Assembly: GCA_016195715.1 (NCBI GenBank)
Contig: JACPZA010000005.1
Location: 1 to 53,351 of the forward strand
DNA: 53,351 nt
Direction: 5' to 3'
DNA from: Candidatus Daviesbacteria bacterium
GTDB taxonomy: Bacteria; Patescibacteriota; Microgenomatia; Daviesbacterales; UBA10151
Shown one piece after another: positions 7,342 to 16,334 of this stretch; position 1 is the first letter of the stretch; each line of letters opens with the position of its first letter. The notes below the pieces were generated by a model. The model did not search any database. It had not been told where the DNA came from and saw nothing but the letters and a program-made list of their open reading frames with translations. Both the position numbers and the translations under genes were made by a program.

Positions 7342-8796
7342 ATGCCAGGTAAGCTAAGCTACAACCACACTCCAATTGCCCCATATCCAAAACCTATTAG
7401 CAGTTTTTATGAACAGACCAAAGATTATTTAGCTAATCTTCCTCAAACTATGTTAGAGGCAGATACTAACTCTAAATCCAGCATGCCAAATATTTTTAAT
7501 GTGCCACTACAAGGAATGGATGGAGTTTGGAATGTAAAAGAGGGGATTAAATCGATGTTTGTAATCACTACTAAAGCTGATGTAGGTGGAGTGGGCGGAC
7601 ATGTTGAAGTATCTTTGCGTACTCAAGCCACAGTGTTAGATCATGTCTTGCGCCACAATCGCTATGGAGATGAAAATCTACCTATTTTTAGAAGTTTAAT
7701 TGTTACACACACTGGTGATGATGTTTGTATTACTGGGATAGTTGATGGCGATGTGATCAAAAACAGACAAGTAATTGATGAGTTGCTTTGGGATGCATTT
7801 AAAAAAGGTGAAGAAGTAGCCTATATAGAAGGTTTGTACGGACCAGGTCAAGATTTAAAAGCAGATGCTTTTTCTGGAAATATTAGAGGTTTGGGTCCAG
7901 CCAGTATTACTTTGCCTTTGCCTGTGCGTGACATGAATCCTTCCCAAACAGTTTTGCTTGCAACAGCTGATAAAACTGAACCAGGAGCTTATAACTATTT
8001 AACCACTGGAGCTTACTTAAACCCAGATTATAATACAGGTTTATTAATTGCTGAATCTAGTTTATCCAAAGGTTATATTTTTGAAATTATGGATTTGGAT
8101 ACCAAAGCTCAAGCTTTTGAAGAAGGTGTAGCTATGACAGATAGCAAAAAGTTAGAAGCTGTGATGGAAAAATTAGGTAAAACTGAGCGCTCAATACTAC
8201 TTTCTGGACCTGAGGATTACTATAATATTGGAGCTTTAACTATGGCTTCATCTAGATTTGTAATTGCTAAAATTTATACTAAAGGTAACGGTGGGAAGCC
8301 AGGACAGTTAGGAGTAGTAGTTTCAGCTGAGAGATTACACAATATTAAAACTTCAAAAGGGTTTACTTATGGAGGTAAAGATGATCCAATCATGTTATCT
8401 TTGTGTCAAGGAGATTGGCCAGCACCAGGAGAAATTACTTCACCTTTAGTTAAAACTCCACTAGTAGCTGGAGATTGTCGAGGTAGTCATCATTTAAATT
8501 TATATCCAATGCCAATTAACTCTCAAACAAGCTACTGGTCTGGACCAATTATCTCTGTAGTTACACTAAGCATTAACATTCATACTGGTAGGATTGGAGC
8601 AATCTCTGATCAACTTGGTCAGGGTACGCCTTGGGATACATACAGGGCTCAAGCTGCTAAAAAAATGGCTGAGTTTAGATCTGCCCAAGGCTATAAACAA
8701 CCAGGGACACTCCCAACTGATGAGATTGAATACCAACCTGGATTTAATAGAAGAATGGCTGAGTTGAATAGTAGATTTGTAAGAAAAGCTACCTAA
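7342..8796 (+). CDS. Fructose-1,6-bisphosphate aldolase/phosphatase, archaeal type (FBPase class V)
   Basis: This bifunctional enzyme of gluconeogenesis joins triose phosphates and dephosphorylates the resulting fructose-1,6-bisphosphate. Family landmarks are all present: KADVGGVGGH (metal-binding Asp and His), THTGDD, YGPGQDLKADAFSGNIRGLGP, ADKTEPGAYN, RLHNI and the YGGKDDP segment holding the Schiff-base Lys and its partner Asp, then VAGDCRGSHH. At 484 residues it is about 100 longer than typical archaeal enzymes; much of this is a 75-residue N-terminal extension. The family is found mostly in archaea and some deep-branching bacteria, so ancient transfer is plausible. It opens the carbohydrate block to 13.8 kb. 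Confidence 0.9.
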   Translation: MPGKLSYNHTPIAPYPKPISSFYEQTKDYLANLPQTMLEADTNSKSSMPNIFNVPLQGMDGVWNVKEGIKSMFVITTKADVGGVGGHVEVSLRTQATVLDHVLRHNRYGDENLPIFRSLIVTHTGDDVCITGIVDGDVIKNRQVIDELLWDAFKKGEEVAYIEGLYGPGQDLKADAFSGNIRGLGPASITLPLPVRDMNPSQTVLLATADKTEPGAYNYLTTGAYLNPDYNTGLLIAESSLSKGYIFEIMDLDTKAQAFEEGVAMTDSKKLEAVMEKLGKTERSILLSGPEDYYNIGALTMASSRFVIAKIYTKGNGGKPGQLGVVVSAERLHNIKTSKGFTYGGKDDPIMLSLCQGDWPAPGEITSPLVKTPLVAGDCRGSHHLNLYPMPINSQTSYWSGPIISVVTLSINIHTGRIGAISDQLGQGTPWDTYRAQAAKKMAEFRSAQGYKQPGTLPTDEIEYQPGFNRRMAELNSRFVRKAT

Positions 8797-8910
8797 AATG
8801 CTCCAAAATTGATTTTAGCCTCAGATCTGTCAGGATATAGTCATTTTTAGGTTCCTAAAAGGTCAAGCGAGCATAATAATATTAGGATAAAATATGTCCT
8901 ATAACTAAAT

Positions 8911-10344
8911 ATGCAAGAACAATTTGCAATCCAAAAGCCACAAGCTGAAGTACAATCGCTACCTACTATGCCCATTCAAGATGGTACTTTGCCTGAGGTA
9001 CGACGACAAGTTTTAGCTTCTTCAATCAGCCCTATAAATCCAGTAGGATTATTGCGGTTAGGTAAACAGTATGATCCAGGTACAGTAATTCTTGTTCCCA
9101 TACATGATGCTGAACGTAGGAAAAAGACGATCATTGAAACAGTTACAACCCTGGCATATCAACAAAACAGAGGTAGAATAAGTTTTGTGCTTGCCAATAA
9201 TGGTCTATCCAATGGTGAAGTTGGTCCAATACAATCAGTTGTAGAAAGTTTAGGTGTTCCTTTTGCAGTCGCCGATGCCCGTCCAGTTCACCCAGGCCAA
9301 AGGAGCCCTGCTTATGCAAGGAATGTAGGGGTAAAGCTAATTAGAGAATTAGCTAGACAAAACCCCGCCTTTCGTGGTGATACAATAGGTTTCCTAGATA
9401 GCGATACAGCATTTACACCAGAGAGTTTACCTGAACTATTAGCAACTTTTACACAATATAACGATGCGGTTGCAGTAATGCCAACGGTAGTGCCAGTTGA
9501 TGAGTTAGATAATAACACCTATCGCTTACATAAAGCAATCCAGGATAGATCTGTCAGAGAGACAGTTTTTCCTCTTCCTAGATTAAGGTACCCCGACGGA
9601 TCAGTAGATGTATCCTCAATCGTTGCTTTTTCAAGTGATATCGCTGGTAAAACCACAGGATTAATAGCAGATAGGGATATTGTTTTTGATATTGACGAAA
9701 GAACCGGACAATTGTTTGTGCAAATGCCAAAAAGTAGTGGTGAAGATATGATGTTTGCAGTGGCATTAAATGAATATGGAAGAATATATAGCAATCCTAA
9801 TGCTAGGGTTTTAGATGAAGCTCGCCAAACCCGCCCAGACACCCGAAAGCAACAAATGGCTTGGGGATACGATCACGTTATTTTACTAAATGATCTAAAG
9901 ATTCAAAGTTTGGTAGACGCAGGATTAACTGTTATGGAACCTGTGGGGGATCATTGGGAAGAATGGACTATTCCTGGAACGAATCATATTACTGGAAGAG
10001 TTATTAATCCTGCCCAATTAAGAATTGTAGCAAGAATGTTAGAGCATTTTGTGAGTGATCCATCTATATTCGGAGATTCTACTCCTAAAATAGTGGATGG
10101 TATTGTAGTGTTAAATAGAGTGCTAGGTTTTATTGAATTAAGTAGACCTCAGGCTGAACCTGTTGTTAAAGAAGGGTTACCAAGACCCACTTTAGTAGAT
10201 ACTTCTCATCCTCGTTTTTCAAGCGTAGCAACAACAGCTCGTTTAGCTGGAAATATAATGGGAATGTATGATATACAAGAGGTAAATGGAGAAATACCTC
10301 AAGCCTTTATGTTCGGTTTAAGACAAGCTGCTAGGTGGAATTAA
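8911..10344 (+). CDS. GT-A fold glycosyltransferase, family 2-like
   Basis: The nucleotide-sugar-binding half begins with TVILVPIHDAERRKKTI (about residue 57), followed by ANNGLSNGE, YARNVGVKL and the acidic FLDSDT motif (161-166), which would hold the divalent metal. GEDMMFAVALNEYG (from about 277) fits the ED acceptor-side motif of GT2 enzymes. No membrane helix is visible, so it is likely cytosolic. The downstream HAD phosphatase begins five bases after its stop, suggesting that the product is a sugar-phosphate ester that is then dephosphorylated, as in mannosyl- or glucosyl-3-phosphoglycerate pathways. It does not show the GT55 or GT81 signatures I know, so the product is unknown. Codon choice looks less A+T-biased than in neighbours. 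Confidence 0.75.
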   Translation: MQEQFAIQKPQAEVQSLPTMPIQDGTLPEVRRQVLASSISPINPVGLLRLGKQYDPGTVILVPIHDAERRKKTIIETVTTLAYQQNRGRISFVLANNGLSNGEVGPIQSVVESLGVPFAVADARPVHPGQRSPAYARNVGVKLIRELARQNPAFRGDTIGFLDSDTAFTPESLPELLATFTQYNDAVAVMPTVVPVDELDNNTYRLHKAIQDRSVRETVFPLPRLRYPDGSVDVSSIVAFSSDIAGKTTGLIADRDIVFDIDERTGQLFVQMPKSSGEDMMFAVALNEYGRIYSNPNARVLDEARQTRPDTRKQQMAWGYDHVILLNDLKIQSLVDAGLTVMEPVGDHWEEWTIPGTNHITGRVINPAQLRIVARMLEHFVSDPSIFGDSTPKIVDGIVVLNRVLGFIELSRPQAEPVVKEGLPRPTLVDTSHPRFSSVATTARLAGNIMGMYDIQEVNGEIPQAFMFGLRQAARWN

Positions 10345-10348
10345 TTAA

Positions 10349-11323
10349 ATGAGCGAGCAAGATAGATTTGTGATTTCTCAGTCAGCTGAACTTGCCGGAC
10401 AAGATTTCCCTTTAATAATAGAAAGAGAAGGAAAGCGATTTGCTGTAACAGCCTTTACAGATCTAGATGGTACAGCTAATGATGAAACCCTACCTGAATC
10501 AGAACGTCTAGCAACTATAGAACCTGCAAGAGAAGCGATTGCTGAGTTAGAAAAAAGAAAAATACCAGCAGGTATTGTTTCAGGTAGAAGTTTTGGAGAA
10601 GCATTACTGTATCAAAATGCACTCAAAGGCCATGGGTTTATAATCTGTGAGGATGGAGCTGTGGTTGTATTACCGAATCTTGGTTTAGATCTAACTAGCG
10701 AAGCGTCACTAGGTTCAAGGTACCATCTAACAGAACATGAAGGAAGGAGAGCACTAGTTTTAAGTAAAATAGATACAGCAACGATCGGTAAATTCTTATC
10801 AGTGGTTGGTCTTAGAAGTGATGCAGTTACTACAATTTATAGTTCCCCCGAACAAATTCAACAAGTCGTAGGCCATCCTACATCACTAGCAGCCCGCCTA
10901 AGCGCTGATCGTTTAGCTTCAGCTTATATCGCCCAAGCATCTCCCGAGCAACTCCAGCGAGTAACTGCAATGGCTCCAGAGTTTGGTATAAGAACTTTTG
11001 GTGTCCCACTACATTTAATTGGAACCGATGCAGACAAAGGAGAAGCCCTCCAAGTTATTAGCGATAATGTATCTATCTTTTTTCCCAATAGAGGACAATT
11101 AGCAGGAATAATTCCAGTTGTATTTGGAAATAACGTAAATGATATAAAGCTTATACAACGTGCGGAAACTATGGGAGGAGTAGGGGTATTAGTAGGACAT
11201 CCTATGGGAGGGTATTTTGTTCCTGAAGATCAGATACCTCAAACCACAATTAAAGCTACCAAACCTTATGGTTTAGGAATGAGAGAAGCTATACCTCAAG
11301 TTTTAGAACGATTAAAAATATGA
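10349..11323 (+). CDS. HAD-IIB family sugar-phosphatase
   Basis: The HAD motifs are in order: TDLDGTAND (nucleophile Asp38, acid Asp40), GIVSGRSF for motif II, ADKGEAL for motif III and FGNNVNDIKLI for motif IV. The large insert between motifs II and III is a C2B-type cap, as in mannosyl-3-phosphoglycerate phosphatase and sucrose-phosphate phosphatase. The 324-residue length fits with a short N-terminal extension. Five bases separate it from the glycosyltransferase stop, so the two likely act in sequence: glycosyl transfer to a phosphorylated acceptor, then removal of the phosphate. The substrate is not determined by sequence. Confidence 0.8.
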   Translation: MSEQDRFVISQSAELAGQDFPLIIEREGKRFAVTAFTDLDGTANDETLPESERLATIEPAREAIAELEKRKIPAGIVSGRSFGEALLYQNALKGHGFIICEDGAVVVLPNLGLDLTSEASLGSRYHLTEHEGRRALVLSKIDTATIGKFLSVVGLRSDAVTTIYSSPEQIQQVVGHPTSLAARLSADRLASAYIAQASPEQLQRVTAMAPEFGIRTFGVPLHLIGTDADKGEALQVISDNVSIFFPNRGQLAGIIPVVFGNNVNDIKLIQRAETMGGVGVLVGHPMGGYFVPEDQIPQTTIKATKPYGLGMREAIPQVLERLKI

Positions 11324-11342
11324 TATTATCAATCGAATAGTT

Positions 11343-12728
11343 ATGAGCCTAAAGTTTCCTAAGTCATTTAAATTTGGCGTTGCTGATGCTGACTTACAGG
11401 TAGTAGGTGAAGGTTTTACTAGAAAGTTTGAAGATTCTGAGGTTTCCAGCTGGGATTACTTTGCAAAACATTCAGGAGTTGTATATCAGAACCAGCCTCC
11501 TGGAGCAGGATCTGACAGATACAATAAATGGCCAGAAGATGTTGAGCTAATGAAAAAGATGGGTGTAAAACATTATAGAACTTCTGTATCTATGTGTAGG
11601 ACTTTGAAAAAGGATAGCACTATAAATGAAAAAGCGATTGCATGGTATAAAAATTTCTTCCAAGCCCTCAATCAAGCAGGTATAAAAGTTTATATCACAC
11701 TTTATCATTGGGAACTACCGCATCATTTAGCCAAAGAAGGTGGCTGGAAAGTTAGAAAAACAGTTGATTATTTTGTTAGACACGCTGAAATTACCCATAA
11801 ATATCTAGACCCATATATTGAAGAGTATTTTATTTTAAACGAGCCTTGGTGTAGCTCAATTTTAGGCTACTATTATGGAGCTAATGCTCCGGGAGAAAGA
11901 AACCTAAAAAACGCTCTATTGGTAGCTCATAATCTTTTATTAGCTCAAGGTTTAGTTTATAAAAAATTAATTGCCAAAAACCCCAAATTAAAAATTGGTA
12001 CAGTATTTAATACTGAGCCGTCTTATGCAGATACTGAAGATGAAAAAGATATTCTTGCTGCTAAGTACGCAGACGGCTTCTTTAACAGATGGTTTATGGA
12101 CCCACTGTTCATTGGGGAATACCCAGAAGATATGTTGAAATTATACGGAGAAAATGTACCGAAATTTACTAAAGAGGAGATGGGGATTATTAAAATCGGA
12201 GATAAGCTACATACATTTGGAGTTAATTATTATAGAGGTAATACAGTACGCTATGATGCTAAATCTGATTTGAAATTTGCAGGTTATATAACTAAAAAAG
12301 GCTGTTTAAGAAATGATTTAGATTGGGATATTTATGTTCCACCTTTTTTCCAAGAAGGTTTATATGATGTCTTATCACAAATATATTACTCATATAAACA
12401 ATTTGGGCTCAAGAAAATGTACATTACTGAAAATGGTATGGCTCAAAATACTCCATGGGATGGTAAAAGTTCTGTAGTTAACGACGATAGAAGGGTATAT
12501 TATCTTAGAGAACATATTAGACAAATTCATAAAGCTCTTACGCGTGGTATACCGATAGAAGGATATTTTGAATGGACCTTAATGGACAATTATGAGTGGG
12601 CTAGAGGATATGTTCCAAAAGGATGTTTTGGAATTATTCATGTAGATAGAAAAACAATGAAAAGAGTTTGGAAGAAAAGTGCTCATTGGTATAAACAACT
12701 AGTTGACACCCATATATTGCCTGAGTAA
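11343..12728 (+). CDS. Glycoside hydrolase family 1 (beta-glycosidase)
   Basis: GH1 enzymes hydrolyse beta-glucosides and related sugars with retention. The acid/base Glu167 is in ILNEPWC and the nucleophile Glu363 in YITENGM. The N-terminal FKFGVADADLQ, HYRTSVSMCR, YITLYHWELPHHL and C-terminal EWTLMDNYEWARGY segments are standard family landmarks. No signal peptide is seen, so a cytosolic substrate is likely. The usual N-terminal FxWGxATxxxQ appears as FGVADADLQ, a mild deviation. It follows the HAD phosphatase by 19 bp, and an extended -10 (TGATATTAT) lies just upstream, so it may also have its own start point. Confidence 0.9.
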   Translation: MSLKFPKSFKFGVADADLQVVGEGFTRKFEDSEVSSWDYFAKHSGVVYQNQPPGAGSDRYNKWPEDVELMKKMGVKHYRTSVSMCRTLKKDSTINEKAIAWYKNFFQALNQAGIKVYITLYHWELPHHLAKEGGWKVRKTVDYFVRHAEITHKYLDPYIEEYFILNEPWCSSILGYYYGANAPGERNLKNALLVAHNLLLAQGLVYKKLIAKNPKLKIGTVFNTEPSYADTEDEKDILAAKYADGFFNRWFMDPLFIGEYPEDMLKLYGENVPKFTKEEMGIIKIGDKLHTFGVNYYRGNTVRYDAKSDLKFAGYITKKGCLRNDLDWDIYVPPFFQEGLYDVLSQIYYSYKQFGLKKMYITENGMAQNTPWDGKSSVVNDDRRVYYLREHIRQIHKALTRGIPIEGYFEWTLMDNYEWARGYVPKGCFGIIHVDRKTMKRVWKKSAHWYKQLVDTHILPE

Positions 12729-12740
12729 ACTGCATTTTAA

Positions 12741-13814
12741 ATGCAAGTTTCAGAAGTAGTATCTATTCAGCAAAATTTTTTAACTGAGTTAAAAGATGCC
12801 AATTCTGGTAAAAAAACTAGTTTACCTTTTATTATTCATCAACTTCCAGAAAGCTCTTTAGTTAAAGATGGAGAGGTATTTCAAGTGATTGTGATTGGTG
12901 GGAGTGTTTGTTGGAAAGCTTTTGTAAAAAAAGAAGCTGGGAAAATTAAAGTCTTAAAACAGCTGGGTATTAATCCAGTTTTTTTAATAAAATATCAAGA
13001 TTTGCCTGATTTTATAGAACGAGAGTTAGATAAAAATGTCCGAGTTTTAGCCATTAATTTTGCTTTTCCCATGGATCCTATTTTTGAAAAAGGCAGACTG
13101 GATGGCAAATTAATCTCTGGTTCAAAAGAATATGAATTTAAAGGATTGATTGATAAAAAAGTCGGCGAAGAGATTGAAAAATATGTTCAAAAAAAGCAAA
13201 ACAGAAAAATCACAGTTTCAGTTGCTAATGACACAATTTGTTTGCTTTTATCTGGTTTAACTAAATTTAGTTGGGAGCAGCTAGTGGGTGGGATTGTGGG
13301 AACTGGGATTAATTTTGCTTTTTTTCTAGATGAAAAAAAGCTAGTTAATCTAGAAGCAGCTAATTTTGATAAATTTTTATTAAGCAATGAAGCTAAAGAG
13401 TTAGACAAGTCTTCTGTTCATCCAGGCAGAGCCTTACTGGAAAAAGAAGTCTCTGGGGCTTATTTGTATAAATTATTTAATACTGCACTAAATAAACAAA
13501 ACTTAAATCACCAACCTCTTTCTTCAACTAAAGATTTAGATGAATTAATGATTGGGGAAGATAAAAAATTAGCTAATTTAGCCAAACATTTTATGGATAG
13601 ATCATCTGAGCTAGTCTCAGTTGAAATGGGAGGAATAGCCCTTTTTAAAAAAACAAATTTAGTTTTTATTATGGAAGGATCTTTATTTTGGTTAGGTTTA
13701 GGTTATAAAAGACACATTAAAGCTATTTTAGATAAAACAATTCCTGATCTAGATATTAAATTTACTAAAATAGAAAATAGCACTGTATTGGGCGCAGCTA
13801 AACTGGTTTGTTAA
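12741..13814 (+). CDS. Hexokinase-like sugar kinase (eukaryotic hexokinase fold family)
   Basis: The 357-residue protein carries divergent versions of the Hexokinase_1/2 motifs: VIVIGGSV (51-56) for phosphate-1, SVANDTICLLL (160-170) for the catalytic region around NDT, GGIVGTGINFAFF (183-195), NLEAANF (203-209, hexokinases have N-x-E-W-G-x-F), then HPGRALLEKEVSGAYL and a C-terminal MEGSLFWLGLGYKRHI matching the DGS adenosine motif. It likely phosphorylates glucose or a related hexose with ATP. Bacteria mostly use ROK or glucokinase families, so this class is unusual. It is 12 bp after the GH1 gene, consistent with capturing the sugar that GH1 releases. Divergence keeps the substrate uncertain. 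Confidence 0.7.
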   Translation: MQVSEVVSIQQNFLTELKDANSGKKTSLPFIIHQLPESSLVKDGEVFQVIVIGGSVCWKAFVKKEAGKIKVLKQLGINPVFLIKYQDLPDFIERELDKNVRVLAINFAFPMDPIFEKGRLDGKLISGSKEYEFKGLIDKKVGEEIEKYVQKKQNRKITVSVANDTICLLLSGLTKFSWEQLVGGIVGTGINFAFFLDEKKLVNLEAANFDKFLLSNEAKELDKSSVHPGRALLEKEVSGAYLYKLFNTALNKQNLNHQPLSSTKDLDELMIGEDKKLANLAKHFMDRSSELVSVEMGGIALFKKTNLVFIMEGSLFWLGLGYKRHIKAILDKTIPDLDIKFTKIENSTVLGAAKLVC

Positions 13815-13854
13815 AACTTGATTTTCTCAAAGCAAGCAATTATCTTAATTAGAG

Positions 13855-14469
13855 ATGATCTCTCGTTTAGAAGCTTCAGTAGGGTCTCAGCCAGCTGAAA
13901 GTTCAAATACTCTAGGTAAGTTAATCATATTTCCTCAACCCCCAACCCTAACTACTATGCCTTTAAGATATTTAAACGGAGTTTTAGATAGATTTACAGA
14001 TATTGTTAATGGAGTTTGTGATCAAGCTAAAGGAGATTTTTTTAGTGCTCATGTGGTTGACTGGCAGCTACCAGCTACTCCTAGATCACGTGTTCCAAGA
14101 CCACTTCAGCCTGGAGTTAGTCTACCGATGTTATTTGCTACTGATGCATTAACACCTCATCTAAGAGCAACTGTTGAAAATTGGTGGGATAAAAAAGAAG
14201 GATCTTTTACTGATAGAGGAGTTCTTCTTCATAACAAAAGAGAAGTTGTTGTTTATGATTTAACTCCAGATTCTGACGGTATTAGAGGGATAGTAGCATT
14301 TGATAAAAATGGGATGGTTGATACAAAAACTACCCTGGTTCTTGCATCTCATTTTTTAGCTGCACTTGAGGGTGTTGTTGAGCAAAGAGATTCTGGGGCT
14401 AATGTGTTTGCAACTGTTGGTTTAGCTTTGCCTGAAAGATTATCAGCTTTTGAACTCAGTCAACTTTAG
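13855..14469 (+). CDS. Protein of unknown function
   Basis: I recognise no family. The 204 residues are mixed alpha/beta without signal peptide or membrane helix. Visible parts are a Pro-rich beginning (FPQPPTLTT), a Pro/Arg-rich middle (TPRSRVPRPLQPG), a REVVVYDLTP strand and a hydrophobic helix SHFLAALEGVVEQ near residue 168. The gene overlaps the converging FNR-like gene by four bases and has its own A+T-rich upstream region after the kinase. Confidence 0.5.
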   Translation: MISRLEASVGSQPAESSNTLGKLIIFPQPPTLTTMPLRYLNGVLDRFTDIVNGVCDQAKGDFFSAHVVDWQLPATPRSRVPRPLQPGVSLPMLFATDALTPHLRATVENWWDKKEGSFTDRGVLLHNKREVVVYDLTPDSDGIRGIVAFDKNGMVDTKTTLVLASHFLAALEGVVEQRDSGANVFATVGLALPERLSAFELSQL

Positions 14470-15206
14470 GGAGCAGTGTAACCAGGGAAGAAGTCTTGTT
14501 TAATTTGATTTTTAGCTACACCCATTTTAGTTAACGTCTCACCAAACGCTTCAACCATTGGCTCTGGACCTGAAACATAAATCATTGGTAAGTTACGTTT
14601 TGCGCGAGCAAAAGGCAAGCTTTGCTTATAATTGTTTATTGCTAATTGAATGGCTTTTTCATCAATTCTTAATGGATCAACATAGTACTCAATTTTAAAC
14701 TCTGGATGCTTTTTTTGAACACTTTCTAGCTCTGATTTAAAGATAAAGTCAGGGGTTCTATTGGCGTATAAAAGCTTAATATTAATTGGTTTTTGATTGT
14801 GATTTAAATCCAGAATAATTGATCTAAATGGGGTAATTCCAATTCCTCCAGCGATGAAAATAAAATTTTTATTCGAAGAAGAGCTTTGCTCACTAGGATC
14901 TTCAACTACAAAATCTCCACTTGGTCCTGAAGCCTCTAAACTATCTCCAATTTTTAAATTCAGTAAATCTTTTTTAAAAGTACTGCCATCTCCTGGCACA
15001 AATCTAGTTGTAATCATAATTAGTTTTTCAAATGGAGCTGAAGCAATTGTAAAATAACGGTTAGTTTTTCTGGTGTCTGGATTGAGATCTTCTAAGTGAT
15101 ACCTAAAAAATTGCCCAGCTTGCCAAGTTAAATCTATCTCTGGCTTAAATAAAAATGATTCAACATTTGCAACCTCCGGTTTTTTATTGACTAAAGTTAA
15201 CTTCAT
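14466..15206 (-). CDS. Ferredoxin-NADP-reductase-like flavoprotein oxidoreductase
   Basis: It should transfer electrons between NAD(P)H and a carrier through FAD. The FAD-binding barrel has the RYFTIASAP motif (about 50-58) and GDSLEASGPSGDF. The nucleotide half has FIAGGIGITPFRSI (about 116-129) and YVSGPEPMVEAF (about 210-221), ending with FFPGY near the C-terminus as in two-domain FNR proteins. No iron-sulfur domain is attached. A Ser-rich loop before the pyridine-nucleotide domain is unusual but harmless. It starts about 40 bp before a Yip1-like membrane protein gene on the same strand. Confidence 0.85.
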   Translation of the reverse strand: MKLTLVNKKPEVANVESFLFKPEIDLTWQAGQFFRYHLEDLNPDTRKTNRYFTIASAPFEKLIMITTRFVPGDGSTFKKDLLNLKIGDSLEASGPSGDFVVEDPSEQSSSSNKNFIFIAGGIGITPFRSIILDLNHNQKPINIKLLYANRTPDFIFKSELESVQKKHPEFKIEYYVDPLRIDEKAIQLAINNYKQSLPFARAKRNLPMIYVSGPEPMVEAFGETLTKMGVAKNQIKQDFFPGYTAP

Positions 15207-15246
15207 GGGGTTAAAAGATTATATGGTGATAGTAATTTTAGTGCAA

Positions 15247-15900
15247 TTAGTTAGTTTTTATATTGATGGAATCTATTTGATTGGATTGATTAATGACTGG
15301 AGGAGGATTGAGAGTTGAATTAACTGATGAGAAAAATAATGTTCCAAGCAGTCCTAAAAGGGTAATTGCTAAAACTAAAATCATTAAAGGGACTGAGACA
15401 GTTACAATAGTTTTTCCCAGTGAATATTCATTAATCTTTTTTAAGCCAAAACCAACAAAGTAAACTGTCAGTAAAAATCCAATTAATCCTAATGCTGGTA
15501 CTTGAGTAAATATTAAAGTTAAACTTGAGTAAGCTAAAACCGATAGGGTTTGTTCAAAACTGCCTTTTCCACTTAGCAACTTGGAAATTACAAAAAAGAT
15601 GGCGGAAAAAGTTATTAGTAAAAGTATTAAAAAAGGCACAAGCATAGTAAGTTGAGAGATGCCAAAAAAGAATGAAGTGGAACCAAAGTTGAAAGCTTCT
15701 TGGACCAATCCTCCCATAATATATGCAACACAAACGTTAAGAGCAAAAAAAATTAGAGATGATTGCAAGCTAGCTTTGATTGGAATTTGCTCGACGTAGT
15801 TTCGCGGACTCAAAAGACTATATCGTAAAAGTTGGATATAATTTTTTAAATTTAGTTCAAAATTTAATTTAACTGATTTTTTAAGTTTAACCTTTGTCAT
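15247..15900 (-). CDS. Yip1-family multi-pass membrane protein
   Basis: The 217-residue protein begins with a basic cytoplasmic region, then has five hydrophobic helices (about residues 45-65, 78-105, 118-150 in two parts, 165-190). The NYIQLLRYSLLSPRNYVEQIP start and the KGSFEQTLSVLAYSSLTLIF segment match the bacterial Yip1 domain family, whose role is unknown. The C-terminal tail is Asn/Ser/Pro-rich and likely outside. Its upstream region carries a divergent promoter for the small anchored protein at 16013. Confidence 0.7.
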   Translation of the reverse strand: MTKVKLKKSVKLNFELNLKNYIQLLRYSLLSPRNYVEQIPIKASLQSSLIFFALNVCVAYIMGGLVQEAFNFGSTSFFFGISQLTMLVPFLILLLITFSAIFFVISKLLSGKGSFEQTLSVLAYSSLTLIFTQVPALGLIGFLLTVYFVGFGLKKINEYSLGKTIVTVSVPLMILVLAITLLGLLGTLFFSSVNSTLNPPPVINQSNQIDSINIKTN

Positions 15901-15958
15901 AACTTTTTGAAGACAATGTAGCTTTTAGCTTAGAAATAGTCAAGGAACTTTTTGAGGA

Positions 15959-15987
15959 TTGAAAGAATCAAAGGCTTTGCATATACT
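15959..15987 (+). promoter_or_regulatory. Promoter of the small anchored protein gene
   Basis: TTGAAA (15959-15964), 17 bp, and TATACT (15982-15987) precede the GTG start at 16013 by 25 bp. This leaves room for GGAAAGAGG as a ribosome-binding site, so this transcript, unlike many here, has a normal leader. Confidence 0.65.
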
Positions 15988-16012
15988 ATCCTAGAATTCC
16001 TGCCGGAAAGAG

Positions 16013-16279
16013 GTGATTAAAACTTTGAGCCGGAATGTGACGATTGTTGTTATAATTTTAATTATTGTTTTACTTGCAGGTTATTTAGTTTGGCTCAGGG
16101 GAAGATACTCATCAGCTAATACTAATGCAGTACCTGAGGCATCTATAGTGGTGAGTCCAACCCCCACCCTTGAACCTACACCAACGGCTAGTAGTTCTGC
16201 AACACCGGTTGCCAGTAGCTCAGCTAGAGTTGCTACCCCTTCAGCAAAAGTAGGGTCTGGGTCAGCTAAAGTTAAATAA
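16013..16279 (+). CDS. Small membrane-anchored protein with Pro/Thr/Ser/Ala tail
   Basis: GTG start, supported by a GGAAAGAGG site just before it. Residues 9-28 form one transmembrane helix (VVIILIIVLLAGYLVWL) with a basic cytoplasmic side, and the last 60 residues are low-complexity (VVSPTPTLEPTPT, then Ser/Ala/Val/Lys repeats). Such tails are common in exported CPR proteins and may be glycosylated spacers. No folded domain is visible and the function is unknown. Confidence 0.65.
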   Translation: MIKTLSRNVTIVVIILIIVLLAGYLVWLRGRYSSANTNAVPEASIVVSPTPTLEPTPTASSSATPVASSSARVATPSAKVGSGSAKVK

Positions 16280-16334
16280 TTCATTAATTAAAAGAATTTT
16301 AATTTAAAACTTACATTTGAGTAAGTAATTTTTT

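Noticed and set aside
16081-16284. A reverse-strand gene opposite the small anchored protein
   Set aside because: Its product is an Ala/Gly/Val low-complexity mirror of the Pro/Thr/Ser tail, with no ribosome-binding site.
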